The notes beneath the pieces are model-generated. The model was not told where the DNA came from and searched no databases. It saw nothing but the letters and a program-made list of their open reading frames with translations. 56,601 nucleotides of DNA from DAOTTY01 sp034437575 (GTDB lineage: Bacteria > Chloroflexota > Anaerolineae > Aggregatilineales > Phototrophicaceae). Within the stretch, counting starts at the first letter, position 1; each line of letters begins with the position of its first letter. Below are positions 34,486-44,259 of the stretch, piece by piece. Where the stretch lies: the NCBI GenBank assembly GCA_034437575.1, contig DAOTTY010000114.1:1-56601 (forward strand), given 5' to 3'. The translations under genes and the position numbers were made by a program.

Positions 34486-35472
34486 CTAGTCCGCCGCAAC
34501 AATGCGGGCCACCTCGTCAATTCGCTCTATGCCACCCTGGGCCAACACCAACGCCGCCGCCCCGACAATGCTGACATCCTCCGACAAGTCCGGCGGCACG
34601 ATGTCCAGGTTCTGCCAATAAGCATCATCAATGGTGTACATCTGGATGACACTGCGGGCGGGGGCAAGCAGCAAGTCGCCCATGCCCTGGGCCACACCCC
34701 CGCCAATCACAATCATGGATGGGTTAAACACATGCAACAGCGACACGATCCCCAACCCCAGGATGCGCCCCGCCCCGGCCACCACATCCAGCGCCAGCGG
34801 GTCGCCTTCCTGGCAGGCTTGCGTGATGAGCTTGCCGTCGATGGCGTCAATGCTGCCGTTGGCCATGTCCAGCATTTTTGAAACGGCCCCCGCCCGCAGC
34901 CGCGCCTGCACCTTACGCGCAATGGCTGGCCCGGCGGCCTCTTTTTCAAGGGTGGTAACGTCGCTGCCCATCACCAGTGGCATGTGGCCGATTTCTGCGG
35001 CCAGGCCCTCATGCCCGTAGATCATGTGACCGTTGGAGATAATGCCGCCGCCAATGCCAGTACTCACGGTGATGTAGATCACGTTGCTACGCCCACGAGC
35101 AGCGCCCATCACTGTTTCTGCTAAAACGGCAACATTGGCATCGTTGCCCACGAAAACCGGCACGTTGAACTCGTCGTTCAGGATTTGGGCCAGCGGGACG
35201 TTGTGCCAGCCTGCCAGGTTAGGCGGGGCGACTAGAACGCCTGTATTCGGGTTAGTGGGGCCGGGGGCGCTAAAGCCGATACCCGCCACCGGGCGATCTG
35301 TGGGGAGGACGCTGCGAATGAGGTCTTTGATACGTTGAATCGTCACGTCAAAGCCGTCCTCGGCGCGGGTCAGTGTTTCCTCACGCTGCAAGATGTTCAG
35401 GCTGTCGTCGCAGCGGGCCACCCGCACCCGCGTCCCACCCAGGTCTACCCCCACGATCATCAAATTAGACAT
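34486..35472 (-). CDS. ROK-family sugar kinase or regulator
   Basis: The 328-residue protein has the ATP-site motif GVDLGGTRVRVA (7-19), GNDANVAVLAE with catalytic-type Asp111, STGIGGGI, and EIGHMPLV at 160-167. The segment that follows the GH motif in most ROK proteins carries a CxCGxxGC zinc site; here it reads VMGSDVTTLEKEAAG, with no cysteine. Members phosphorylate glucose or N-acetyl sugars, or act as repressors; with no winged helix this is kinase-type. It is divergent from mutS and lies 103 bases upstream of the kinase-CpXC pair. Confidence 0.88.
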   Translation of the reverse strand: MSNLMIVGVDLGGTRVRVARCDDSLNILQREETLTRAEDGFDVTIQRIKDLIRSVLPTDRPVAGIGFSAPGPTNPNTGVLVAPPNLAGWHNVPLAQILNDEFNVPVFVGNDANVAVLAETVMGAARGRSNVIYITVSTGIGGGIISNGHMIYGHEGLAAEIGHMPLVMGSDVTTLEKEAAGPAIARKVQARLRAGAVSKMLDMANGSIDAIDGKLITQACQEGDPLALDVVAGAGRILGLGIVSLLHVFNPSMIVIGGGVAQGMGDLLLAPARSVIQMYTIDDAYWQNLDIVPPDLSEDVSIVGAAALVLAQGGIERIDEVARIVAAD

Positions 35473-35498
35473 ACGTTCTAAACTCCGTTGGTTTGATG

Positions 35499-35527
35499 TT
35501 GTCGCTCTATCGTCGCACTGTTAGAAT
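35499..35527 (+). promoter_or_regulatory. Candidate sigma70-type promoter for mutS
   Basis: TTGTCG (35499-35504) and TAGAAT (35522-35527) are spaced 17 bases apart, matching the -35 at four of six and the -10 at five of six positions. The start of transcription would fall about 50 bases before the mutS ATG. Confidence 0.5.
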
Positions 35528-35586
35528 ACCATGAACCCATTGGCGCACTGTAGGCCAACCAACAAAACACAACAGGAACGAACCGC

Positions 35587-38211
35587 ATGGCGCGTGTAAC
35601 CCCCGTTCGCCAACAATACCTTGATGTTAAAGCCCAGTACCCGAACTGTATCGTGCTGTTCCGGTTGGGCGACTTTTACGAGATGTTCGATGAAGACGCG
35701 GAAATTGCCGCCCGCGAACTGGACATCGCGCTAACAGGGCGCACCTACGGCAGCGACCCGGCGAAAGTTCCAATGGCAGGGGTACCCCACCACGCAATTG
35801 ATAACTACATCCCGCGCCTGATTGAACGCGGCTACCATGTGGCCATCTGCGATCAAGTTGGGGAAGTGACCGGGCGCGGGCCAGTTGAGCGGGCCGTGAC
35901 GCGGGTGCTGACGCCCGGCACGGTTATTGAGCCAACCCTGCTGCCAGAAGACCGCTCGAATTACCTGTTGGCGCTGCTGCCTGCGGGTGACCTGGACGCG
36001 GGCGAGTGGTTCCATGCGGGGTTAGCCTACGTGGATATTTCCACAGGCGAGTTTGGCGTCACACAGCTCACCGGTGATAACGTGGGCCTGCTGGTGTTAG
36101 AGGAACTCTCGCGCCTGTCACCCAGTGAGGTCATCATGCCGGAAGGCTGGGCGGCAAAGGGCGTCACCGTGCCGCCGGGCACGCACCTCACGCAGCTAGA
36201 CGATTGGCGCTTTGAGGGTAGCAGCGCCGAGCAAACCCTGTACGAGCATTTCAACGTCCGCACGCTGGATGGGTTCGGCCTGGGCGATAAGCCCTATGCT
36301 GCGTGTGCTGCCGGGGCGATTGTAGGCTATTTGCGCGACACCCAAAAAAACAGCCTCGCCCAACTCACGCAGATGCGGCTGTATTCAACCGCGTCGTTTA
36401 TGGTGCTAGACCCGTTCACGCGGCGCAACTTAGAGCTAACCGAAACCATCCGGGAGCGGCGGACGCGGGGCAGCCTGTTGAGTGTGTTAGACCGCACCGT
36501 TACGTCGATGGGGGCGCGGCTGCTGCGGACGTGGCTGAGCCAACCGCTGCTGGACCTCAAGCGGCTGAACGCCCGCCTGAACGCCGTCGAAGCGCTGACA
36601 GAAGGTGGCCCACTGCGGGCTGAACTGGACGACGCGCTGCGGCAGGTCAGCGATTTAGAGCGCCTGACGAACCGCCTGCGCGTGGGCCGCGCCAACCCGC
36701 GTGATTTGCTGGCCCTGCGCGATAGCCTGTCGATAGTGCCCACGCTCAAGGCGTTAATCGAAAGCATTGCCCCACTGGAACCGCTGGCAACCCGCCTAGA
36801 CCCGTGCCAGGAAGCATGTGGCCACATCAGCGCGGCCATCACTGACGACCCGCCCGCCGTCATGAACACGATGGGCACTATCCGGGCGGGCTACGCGCAA
36901 GAACTGGACCATGTGATGGCCCGCAGCAAAGATGCCCGCGACTGGATTGCCAACCTGGAAACCGTCGAGCGCAAGCGCACCGGCATTGAAAAGCTGAAGG
37001 TGGGCTACAATAAGGTGTTCGGCTATTACATCGAAGTCACCCATGCACAAACCAACAACGTGCCCGATGACTACATCCGTAAGCAAACACTCGTCAATGC
37101 AGAGCGCTACATCACGCCGGAGATGAAAGACTACGAAACCATCGTCCTCAATGCCGAAGAAGAAATCCTGGATGTGGAGCGCGATCTGTTTGACCGCGTG
37201 TGTGTTCAGCTTGCCGCCGACAGCGAACGGATGCTGCACACCGCCCGCGCTATCGCCCACCTGGATGTGCTGCTGTCACTGGCGCAGGTGGCCGTCCGCG
37301 AGGGGTTCGCACGGCCTACCCTCACCGATGACGACACACTCAACATCAAAAGCGGGCGTCACCCCGTCGTGGAGCAACTGCTACAGGGCGGCGTGCGCTA
37401 CGTGCCCAACGACACCCACTTTGACAGTGACTCACGCATTCACATCATCACCGGGCCGAACATGTCCGGCAAGTCCACATACATCCGGCAGGTGGCCATT
37501 ATCACGCTGATGGCCCAGGTGGGTAGCTTTGTCCCGGCTGATGAAGCCACCATCGGCCTGACAGATCGCATCTTTGCCCGCATCGGCGCTCAAGACGAAA
37601 TCCATGCGGGGCAAAGCACGTTTATGGTGGAAATGATCGAAACGGCGCGGCTGCTGAGCGGCAGCACCGGGCGCAGCCTGCTGATATTGGACGAGGTAGG
37701 CCGGGGCACATCCACCTATGACGGGCTGGCGATTGCCCGCGCTGTGATCGAGTACATCCACAACAACCCGCGCCTGAACTGCCGCACGCTGTTCGCCACC
37801 CACTACCACGAACTAACGGAACTGCCCAATGTGCTGCCGCGTGCCCGAAACTACAACGTGGCCGTCAGCGAAAGCGGGGACGACCTGGTGTTTTTGCATA
37901 AGGTGCTGCCCGGCGGCGCAGATCGCAGCTTCGGGGTGCATGTGGCGCAAATCGCGGGGTTACCCCGCCCGGTTGTAGACCGTGCCCGCGAACTGCTCCA
38001 GCAGCTAGAAGCCGACGGCAGCAACTTCAGCCTGCCAATGGCCGACGGCGTCCCGGAGCCGGACGAGCCGCAGCAGTTCACGTTCATGGATTTGGAGAGC
38101 GGCCAGCTTAACCCGGCGGTTAAGGCGCTGCGCGACCTGGAAGTGGATAACCTGAGTCCGTTAGAGGCCCTGACCAAGCTGTACGAACTCAAGCGCATGT
38201 CTGGCGGCTAA
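35587..38211 (+). CDS. mutS: DNA mismatch repair protein MutS
   Basis: The 874-residue length and motifs are those of MutS. The mismatch-binding Phe-x-Glu is F30-Y31-E32 in GDFYEMF. The Walker A is GPNMSGKST at 623-631, followed by STFMVEMIETA, LILDEVGRGTSTYDGLAIA, and the helix-turn-helix region near the end. The protein binds mispaired bases and starts repair with MutL. No mutL is adjacent. AGGA lies nine bases before the ATG and a promoter-like pair is upstream. The helical-repeat gene that follows begins about 100 bases later. Confidence 0.97.
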   Translation: MARVTPVRQQYLDVKAQYPNCIVLFRLGDFYEMFDEDAEIAARELDIALTGRTYGSDPAKVPMAGVPHHAIDNYIPRLIERGYHVAICDQVGEVTGRGPVERAVTRVLTPGTVIEPTLLPEDRSNYLLALLPAGDLDAGEWFHAGLAYVDISTGEFGVTQLTGDNVGLLVLEELSRLSPSEVIMPEGWAAKGVTVPPGTHLTQLDDWRFEGSSAEQTLYEHFNVRTLDGFGLGDKPYAACAAGAIVGYLRDTQKNSLAQLTQMRLYSTASFMVLDPFTRRNLELTETIRERRTRGSLLSVLDRTVTSMGARLLRTWLSQPLLDLKRLNARLNAVEALTEGGPLRAELDDALRQVSDLERLTNRLRVGRANPRDLLALRDSLSIVPTLKALIESIAPLEPLATRLDPCQEACGHISAAITDDPPAVMNTMGTIRAGYAQELDHVMARSKDARDWIANLETVERKRTGIEKLKVGYNKVFGYYIEVTHAQTNNVPDDYIRKQTLVNAERYITPEMKDYETIVLNAEEEILDVERDLFDRVCVQLAADSERMLHTARAIAHLDVLLSLAQVAVREGFARPTLTDDDTLNIKSGRHPVVEQLLQGGVRYVPNDTHFDSDSRIHIITGPNMSGKSTYIRQVAIITLMAQVGSFVPADEATIGLTDRIFARIGAQDEIHAGQSTFMVEMIETARLLSGSTGRSLLILDEVGRGTSTYDGLAIARAVIEYIHNNPRLNCRTLFATHYHELTELPNVLPRARNYNVAVSESGDDLVFLHKVLPGGADRSFGVHVAQIAGLPRPVVDRARELLQQLEADGSNFSLPMADGVPEPDEPQQFTFMDLESGQLNPAVKALRDLEVDNLSPLEALTKLYELKRMSGG

Positions 38212-38312
38212 GTCGATAGAATTCTCTAACATGACGCAATCCGTTTCGCGCTGGTGCCCCATGCCAAGTACAATGAACCTGACATTGTGAGCGCACCAGG
38301 GGATTGACGCAC

Positions 38313-40058
38313 ATGCTTAACGCCAATGGTAAATCGGCGAGGGAAACGGCCATCGACCTGCTCCAAGCGGTGCAGGATGCCGTTGAAGCGGATCAGACGC
38401 AAACCGCCCTCAAAACACTGGAACAACTACAACAGCACATCCAGGCATGGAGCCGCAGCGAGCGCACCCAGCAGGCGAAAGCCTGGTTAGACGATGCGCT
38501 GGCCGGGGAACTGCTGGCGTTCAACACGGAAGCTGCCCGAACACACCTCACTGCCTGGCACGAGGCGTTAGACCCCGAAGCTGAAGTGCCCGCCGAGTTC
38601 ACTACCTATGAGGGGCGGGTCAAAGAGCAAACACAGCGCAAGCAGGAAAACATCCAGGTGCGCGGCGTGATGGCCCACTGCGACGAACTGTTCACAAAGG
38701 CGGTTGAGTTAGAAGCCGGGGACGCGCCACCCAACCCGCAGTTTATGCTGGCCAACTACTACGACAAAGCCGTTGCGATTGCGAAAGCCGCCCACGCAGA
38801 AATCCCCAGCAGCCCGGAACTGGATGTATTAGCGCGGCGTGCGGTGCAATTGCAAGCGAACAAAAAGACGGCATCACGCATCTATGCGATGGCGCTTGAA
38901 GACGAGGAGTATACGGAGGCACTCGCCGCGCTCGACGGCCTGCCCATTAACTTGAAGGTGCCGCGCTACGCCAACATCACCAACGAGGGCGTCAATGAAC
39001 TGCGCTTCCGTGATATGGTGGCGATGGAAACGGCCCGTGCTGAAATCCGGGCGCAGGCGCAAACCTGGGCCGAAGGCGAAGCCGCCGCACGGGTGCGGGC
39101 CGCGCAGGGCTTTTTGGATGAACACCAGCCGGAAAACGCCGTCGATCAACTGGACATGCCGCCGCAGTTCAACACGTTACTCAGCGGCGAAACCCGTACC
39201 CACCTGGACGGGCTGCGCCGTCAGGCAGACACGGCCCTGCAAAACAAGCGCACCGCTGCCGACCTGCTCAACCGGGCGAATTTGCAAGCCCCTGAAGACG
39301 ACATCGCCGCGTGGGACACGTATCAACAGGCACGCCAGCTTGACCCTAACGCGGCTCAACTGGCCGAAACACGCAAGGTCATCATTCGGGCGATGCAAAC
39401 ACAGCTAGAGAAAATGGTCGCGCAGGCCGAAGAAGCCTTTCAGAACCGCCAGATGGACCGCGTTCGAGAGTTGTTCCAGCAGGGGCGGGCTGTGTATGTA
39501 GGCAAGGACGACTCGCTGGCAGACTACCTGGAGCAACTGGCCGAGGCCAACGGCATGACCGAGCGCTACGCCGAATACATGGAAAGCGCGACGGCACTGC
39601 ACGAGCAGGTGCGCGGCCTCATCTGGGAGGATGCTGTGGCTGCCAATGACCTGCTCACGCAGTTAGAGTCGTACCCGGACCTCATCGTTGAGGTGTTTGA
39701 CGACCTGCACGAGCTGCGCCAGCAGGTTAACCAGCGCCTGAATGCCGACCAGCTTTACGCCGACCTGACGCCGTTCGTGTATCAACAAACAATTGCAAGC
39801 GTGCGCGACGGGGTGCAGCAAACACGGGCCGCTATTGAAGACCACCCCCAGGACAGCCGCTTTCCCGCCTTACAGGACGCGCTCAATATGCACCTGTACT
39901 TCCTCAACGCGCAGCAAAAGCTCGAAGCAGGCCAGGGCGCGGAGGCGGTGGAGGCGCTGCGGGCGGTGGCCTCGGTCAGCGGCCACCCCGATCAGGCGAA
40001 GGCGCAGCAGCTATTGGAAAGCATCAATCAGGTAGATAGCCCCGACGAACCGACCTAA
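38313..40058 (+). CDS. Large soluble helical-repeat protein of unknown function
   Basis: From the ATG at 38313 (GGGGA nine bases upstream) the protein has 581 residues. There is no signal peptide and no membrane span. It is rich in Ala, Gln, Glu and Leu, and almost wholly helical. Segments such as YDKAVAIAKAAHAEIPSSPEL, YTEALAALDGLP and WDTYQQARQLDPNAAQL have TPR-like spacing, so it may be a TPR-like or coiled-coil scaffold. The stop overlaps that of the converging FG-GAP gene by three bases. No family name can be given safely. Confidence 0.7.
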   Translation: MLNANGKSARETAIDLLQAVQDAVEADQTQTALKTLEQLQQHIQAWSRSERTQQAKAWLDDALAGELLAFNTEAARTHLTAWHEALDPEAEVPAEFTTYEGRVKEQTQRKQENIQVRGVMAHCDELFTKAVELEAGDAPPNPQFMLANYYDKAVAIAKAAHAEIPSSPELDVLARRAVQLQANKKTASRIYAMALEDEEYTEALAALDGLPINLKVPRYANITNEGVNELRFRDMVAMETARAEIRAQAQTWAEGEAAARVRAAQGFLDEHQPENAVDQLDMPPQFNTLLSGETRTHLDGLRRQADTALQNKRTAADLLNRANLQAPEDDIAAWDTYQQARQLDPNAAQLAETRKVIIRAMQTQLEKMVAQAEEAFQNRQMDRVRELFQQGRAVYVGKDDSLADYLEQLAEANGMTERYAEYMESATALHEQVRGLIWEDAVAANDLLTQLESYPDLIVEVFDDLHELRQQVNQRLNADQLYADLTPFVYQQTIASVRDGVQQTRAAIEDHPQDSRFPALQDALNMHLYFLNAQQKLEAGQGAEAVEALRAVASVSGHPDQAKAQQLLESINQVDSPDEPT

Positions 40059-41464
40059 TCCGCCTGGACGGTGAAGGCGCTCTCATCAACGGTGACGGTG
40101 TAGGTCCTGCCATACGCGAGCAGGGTGGCCGGGTCTATCGTGACGGTGGAGCCGTCAATGATGACGCGGGGCGAGGGCATGATAATTTCTTCAATGAGTT
40201 GGCCCGCTTGCTCTATACGAATGCTTCCGTCGCCCGCCTGCACCGCCTGATTAAACGCCAGCGTCAGGTCGGTGGTGGGGGCGGCAAGGGTGCCGGTGGC
40301 AGGGTGAACGCTGACCACCTCTAGCGTGATCGTTGGTACGGTGTACAGGTAGGCGGCACCTGCCCCGCCGTTGTGCCCTGGTGCCCCAATCAGCACCCAA
40401 TCCGCAGATAGCGCCACTGCTGCTCCAAAATAGTCGCCTGCGGTGCCATCGCCTGGGGTGAACTGTGCTAGCAGCCCCCAACTGTTGGCCTGTGAGAGCG
40501 CGGGCTGGAACAGCGCCGCCGTGCCCGTACCCTCGCCCGGTGAGCCAATGAGCGCATGACGCCCGTTGAGGGCCACAGCCGCCCCGAAATGGTCAGCCAC
40601 GTCCACGCCGTCAACCGTGAGCGCGGCTGTGGCGGCCCACCCACTCGTGTTTTCATACACAGCTACGGATAGGCCACCGCTTGCTCGTCCTACCAACACC
40701 CGTTCCCCGCTGATGGCTACGACTGATCCTTCTGGCGGGTTGTCCGTCAGCTTTTCCTGTGACCAAACGCCGTCACCGTCGCGCTCAAAGACATACGCCG
40801 CGCCCCGCTCGGCTTCACCGGCTGCGACTGTCGTGCCATCAATGCTCACGGTAATGCCTAACTTATCGTTTGGCTGGCTGTCGTTCGCTGTTAGCTTTTC
40901 ATCCAACGTCCAGCTTGCGCCGGAGCGAGCATACACATACACCGCGCCGGTGTTATCTGTGCCGCGTGCGCCAACCGCCAGCAAGTTGCCATCCAGCGCG
41001 ACGGCCAGGCCGAAGTTGTCGCCGTTGGTGACATCATCCGGGACAATTTCGGCAGTGTGATCCCATGTGCTGCCATTGCGGGTGAAGACGTGCGCCTCCC
41101 CACCGAACAGCCCCGCACCATATGCCCCGACTGCGATGGTGTCCCCAGAGATGGCAACTGCGGACCCAAACCCCGCATTGTCGCCCCCCGGTGGTGTAAG
41201 CGCCTGGACAAAGTTCCAGCTTGTGCCGTCATACCGGTAGACAAACACATCCCCCACAGGTGGGAAGCCCACATCGGGCAGGTTGATGGCCCCCACAACC
41301 AGCGTCTCGCCGTCAATAGCAACGGCTGCCCCGAACCCCGCTGCGTTGAAGCTGCCGGGGGCCGTTAGCTTCACCTCATGGGTTTGACCTGTAGCCACCG
41401 CTGATAGCTGGACAATCAGGCCAACTGCCAGCAGCAACTTGATTAGTTTTCGCATATGCTTCAT
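40055..41464 (-). CDS. Secreted FG-GAP-like beta-propeller protein with Ig-like C-terminus
   Basis: The chain of 469 residues starts MKHMRKLIKLLLAVGL, with a signal peptide ending near VATGQ. Six or seven repeats follow, each carrying FGAAVAIDGETLVVGA-like text (GSAVAISGDTIAVGA, GLAVALDGNLLAVGA, GITVSIDGTTVAAGE and so on), the FG-GAP layout of an integrin-like propeller. The last 80 residues (TGTLAAPTTDLTLAFNQAV) are an SbsA-type Ig-like domain. A surface or extracellular binding role is probable. The start at 41464 has a weak CAGG site; 41455 is an alternative. Confidence 0.8.
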   Translation of the reverse strand: MKHMRKLIKLLLAVGLIVQLSAVATGQTHEVKLTAPGSFNAAGFGAAVAIDGETLVVGAINLPDVGFPPVGDVFVYRYDGTSWNFVQALTPPGGDNAGFGSAVAISGDTIAVGAYGAGLFGGEAHVFTRNGSTWDHTAEIVPDDVTNGDNFGLAVALDGNLLAVGARGTDNTGAVYVYARSGASWTLDEKLTANDSQPNDKLGITVSIDGTTVAAGEAERGAAYVFERDGDGVWSQEKLTDNPPEGSVVAISGERVLVGRASGGLSVAVYENTSGWAATAALTVDGVDVADHFGAAVALNGRHALIGSPGEGTGTAALFQPALSQANSWGLLAQFTPGDGTAGDYFGAAVALSADWVLIGAPGHNGGAGAAYLYTVPTITLEVVSVHPATGTLAAPTTDLTLAFNQAVQAGDGSIRIEQAGQLIEEIIMPSPRVIIDGSTVTIDPATLLAYGRTYTVTVDESAFTVQAD

Positions 41465-41587
41465 ACCCAATAACCTGAATGGCGAATACGTACAGTGTAT
41501 CACGAATCATGTGGGTGGCGGTTCGCTATTGCACTTGATTCGCGCCTTTCGTAGAGTTACGCGCCGTTATCGAAACTCGGTTATGCC

Positions 41588-43429
41588 ATGCGGACGCACC
41601 CCACACCTCCCCTTGCCCTGCCCCTGATGACGCTCGTACTGCTGCTGTTCGTCGGGTTGGTGGGGCGTCACCTGACGATTGACCCCATCTGGTACGACGA
41701 ACACCGCTCGTTTTTCTACGCAGGCTGGGACGCCCCCGGTCACATTGCGCCGGGGGCGGCAGTGCAGCGGGTGCGCGAAAGCGATGTGCAGGCACCGGGG
41801 TATTTTGTTGCGCTCAATGTGTGGGGGCGGGCGCTGGGCCAGCATGTGTACGCGGCACGGCTGCTGTCGCTGCTGTTGGGGACGCTGGCGCTGGCGGCGG
41901 TCTACCGGCTGGCAGCGGATTTATCGGCGTGGCGCGGCGGTGTGGCGGCGGCGGTTATGCTGGGGACATCAGCGTTTTATGTGACGTATGCTCATGAGAC
42001 GCGCACGTATGCCGCGCTGGTGCTGTTTGTGGCATTGGCCCTACTGGGCTACTGGCGGCTGCGTAACCGCCTGACGTGGGCGTGGGGCGGGCTGCTCGTC
42101 GTAAGTATGGCGGCGCTGCCCTACTTGCACTATCTGGCGGCGCTCATCTTCCCGGTGCTGGGACTCTACCATTTGCTCAACTTTCGCCAAACGCGCCACT
42201 ATGCGGCTGTGTTCGGGCTGATGGCACTGGCGGGTGTGCTGTTTTTGCCCTGGGCGGCGGTGGCCGCGCAGGCGACAATGGCCCGCGCTACCGTGATCCG
42301 CAGCACGGTGCCCACAATGGGATTCATCGAAATTCTGACGACGACAGCAGCGGAGTTCAGCAACGGGAACATCGCGCTGCTGCTGGTGCTGCTGGCCGTC
42401 AGCGTGAGTGCCCGCCGCCGCGAGGCGCGTTACATTGCTGTTACCGGGGTGTTGATGCTGGTGTGCGTCTACCTGTTTGACCAGGTGATTCCAGTGCTGA
42501 ACCACTCACGCTATCTGATTGTGCTGTGGGCGTTTGTGGCGGTGCTGGCCGGGTTGGGCGTTGAGCAGTTGGGGCGCGTGGGGCTGCCCGCTGTGTTGAT
42601 CCTGGTGGTGTGGGGCGGGTTGGGTGTCATCCGCAGTGTGGATGCCGACTACCGCCTGAACATCAATGGGCCGGGGGCTTTCGCGGCCTGGGATGCTGCG
42701 GCCCAACTGCTGCCGGAGCGTGTGCAGCCGGGCGACCTGATTGCGCTGCACTTGCCATACAGCACGCTGTATGACCCGTATCATGCGCCAATTGCGGATT
42801 ACTACCTGGGCGATGTGCCCGTGCAAACGACGGGCGTTGAGTCGCTGCCGGTGCAGCCGGATGCCGACTACCTGCGCGAAGCGCTCAGCCGGGTGCAGGA
42901 TGCCGAGCGCGTGTGGTACTTCCGGGATACCGATCAACTGCCAGAGATGCACGGCCTGTTTGATCGGGCGATTGCGGAGGAACTGGCCCCCTGTGGCAGC
43001 ATCGCCGTGCCGGACGGCTACGCGCTTGATCTGTTCATCCAGCCACCCGCCGCTGACGCTGCTGTGATGCAGTTCGGAGACGGGATTCGGATGGTGCCCA
43101 CTGTTGACCTGGAGGCGATTCACGGGGAGCAGCTTTACCTCACGTCGGGCTGGCTGGTTGCCGATGATGTGCCGCCACATACCTATTCGGTGGCGCTGCA
43201 CCTGCTTGACGCCGCCGGCAACCTCGTTTTGCAGGCGGACTATGGCCTGCCGCCAGCCGGGGCGCGGTGCGGTTACGGCCCCTTTGACCTATCGGCGTTG
43301 GCTGGGGGCACCTACACCGTAACTGTTGGCGTGTATGCGTGGGAAAGCGGCGAACGCCTTATCGGGCAGACTATCGCTGGCGCACAACGCGGCGAACGCC
43401 TACCATTAGGGCAGATCACTCGCCGCTGA
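41588..43429 (+). CDS. GT39/PMT-like membrane glycosyltransferase
   Basis: The 613-residue protein has about ten membrane spans up to residue 340. It carries the outside-loop acidic pair typical of GT-C enzymes (IDPIWYDEHRSFFYA, then SDVQAPGYFVALNVW), and HETRTYAALVLF in a later helix. The C-terminal 270 residues are soluble and extracytoplasmic. Family members move a sugar from a lipid-phosphate carrier to protein or lipid. No clear ribosome site precedes the ATG. The lipoprotein gene starts 11 bases after its stop, so a three-gene run (41588-44685) is likely. Confidence 0.8.
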   Translation: MRTHPTPPLALPLMTLVLLLFVGLVGRHLTIDPIWYDEHRSFFYAGWDAPGHIAPGAAVQRVRESDVQAPGYFVALNVWGRALGQHVYAARLLSLLLGTLALAAVYRLAADLSAWRGGVAAAVMLGTSAFYVTYAHETRTYAALVLFVALALLGYWRLRNRLTWAWGGLLVVSMAALPYLHYLAALIFPVLGLYHLLNFRQTRHYAAVFGLMALAGVLFLPWAAVAAQATMARATVIRSTVPTMGFIEILTTTAAEFSNGNIALLLVLLAVSVSARRREARYIAVTGVLMLVCVYLFDQVIPVLNHSRYLIVLWAFVAVLAGLGVEQLGRVGLPAVLILVVWGGLGVIRSVDADYRLNINGPGAFAAWDAAAQLLPERVQPGDLIALHLPYSTLYDPYHAPIADYYLGDVPVQTTGVESLPVQPDADYLREALSRVQDAERVWYFRDTDQLPEMHGLFDRAIAEELAPCGSIAVPDGYALDLFIQPPAADAAVMQFGDGIRMVPTVDLEAIHGEQLYLTSGWLVADDVPPHTYSVALHLLDAAGNLVLQADYGLPPAGARCGYGPFDLSALAGGTYTVTVGVYAWESGERLIGQTIAGAQRGERLPLGQITRR

Positions 43430-43440
43430 GTTTAACTACC

Positions 43441-44253
43441 ATGCGTACCACTTTACCTTTACTGCTGTGCCTGATGACCCTTCTTATTGTAAGCTGTCGC
43501 GGGCGCGGCCTCACGCTAGATGACCTACCTACCATCATCCCCCCACCTGATGTCATCTCAACGTCGGTTGCACTGACGGAAAACGCCCCGCCCCCCGGCT
43601 ACCGTGAGGCGCTGACGTTCGAGCGGGTAGACCGCAACCTGCGCGAAATAGAGGGGTGGCGCTATGTTGTCCTGCTAGAATTCGACGGTATATTTTCCCA
43701 GACGAACCGCCCCACGACGGCCTATGCCAGGGCAACCGTGTGGTACAACCAGATTGGCGATGCACGGCGGGTGGTGGTCGAATCGTCCGGGGAACTGTTG
43801 CAGCGGCCCGAAGGTGAGACGTTCGAGGCGGTGCGCCTGGGGCCAGATGCGTTTTTGGTGCGCGGGAGCAACTGCCTGGGCAACGCCGAAGACGACGCGC
43901 AGGCGGCATCAGCTATTACAGCGGGCGACCTTGTTGGCGGGGCGCGGAACGCGCTGCCCACTGGCCAGCGAGAAATTATCAACGGTGAGGAATCGTGGCG
44001 CTATGATTTCGGCCAGGGGGATTTGGTGCTGCCAGCCGTGCGCTTTGCTGACGATACCCGCATCACCAGCATGAACAGTGAAATGTGGGTGGCCCCGGCG
44101 CACGATGCCGTTGTGCGCTACTGGGTGCTGCTCAACATCGAAAATGCCCGGCTGCTGTCAAATGATTTGCCTGTGAGCGGGCAACTGCTGCTGCAATACG
44201 ACCTGCACGACATCGGTGACGTGCCGAATATCTCGGTTCCGTTTGGGTGCTAA
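43441..44253 (+). CDS. Hypothetical lipoprotein
   Basis: The ATG at 43441 gives a 270-residue protein with a signal ending in the lipobox LIVSC (Cys19). The frame is open further upstream within the previous gene, but those starts would destroy the signal. The mature part is beta-rich: two long strands near 65-85 (LREIEGWRYVVLLEFDG), then strands at regular intervals, and single cysteines at CLGN and the C-terminal GC. The layout resembles outer-leaflet lipoproteins that bind lipids (LolA/LppX-like), but this is only a fold impression. It follows the GT39-like gene by 11 bases. Confidence 0.7.
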   Translation: MRTTLPLLLCLMTLLIVSCRGRGLTLDDLPTIIPPPDVISTSVALTENAPPPGYREALTFERVDRNLREIEGWRYVVLLEFDGIFSQTNRPTTAYARATVWYNQIGDARRVVVESSGELLQRPEGETFEAVRLGPDAFLVRGSNCLGNAEDDAQAASAITAGDLVGGARNALPTGQREIINGEESWRYDFGQGDLVLPAVRFADDTRITSMNSEMWVAPAHDAVVRYWVLLNIENARLLSNDLPVSGQLLLQYDLHDIGDVPNISVPFGC

Positions 44254-44259
44254 CCGCGC

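Noticed and set aside
40055..40058. Overlap of the helical-repeat and FG-GAP stops as a regulatory antisense site
   Set aside because: The overlap is only a few bases at converging ends, which is common in compact genomes.
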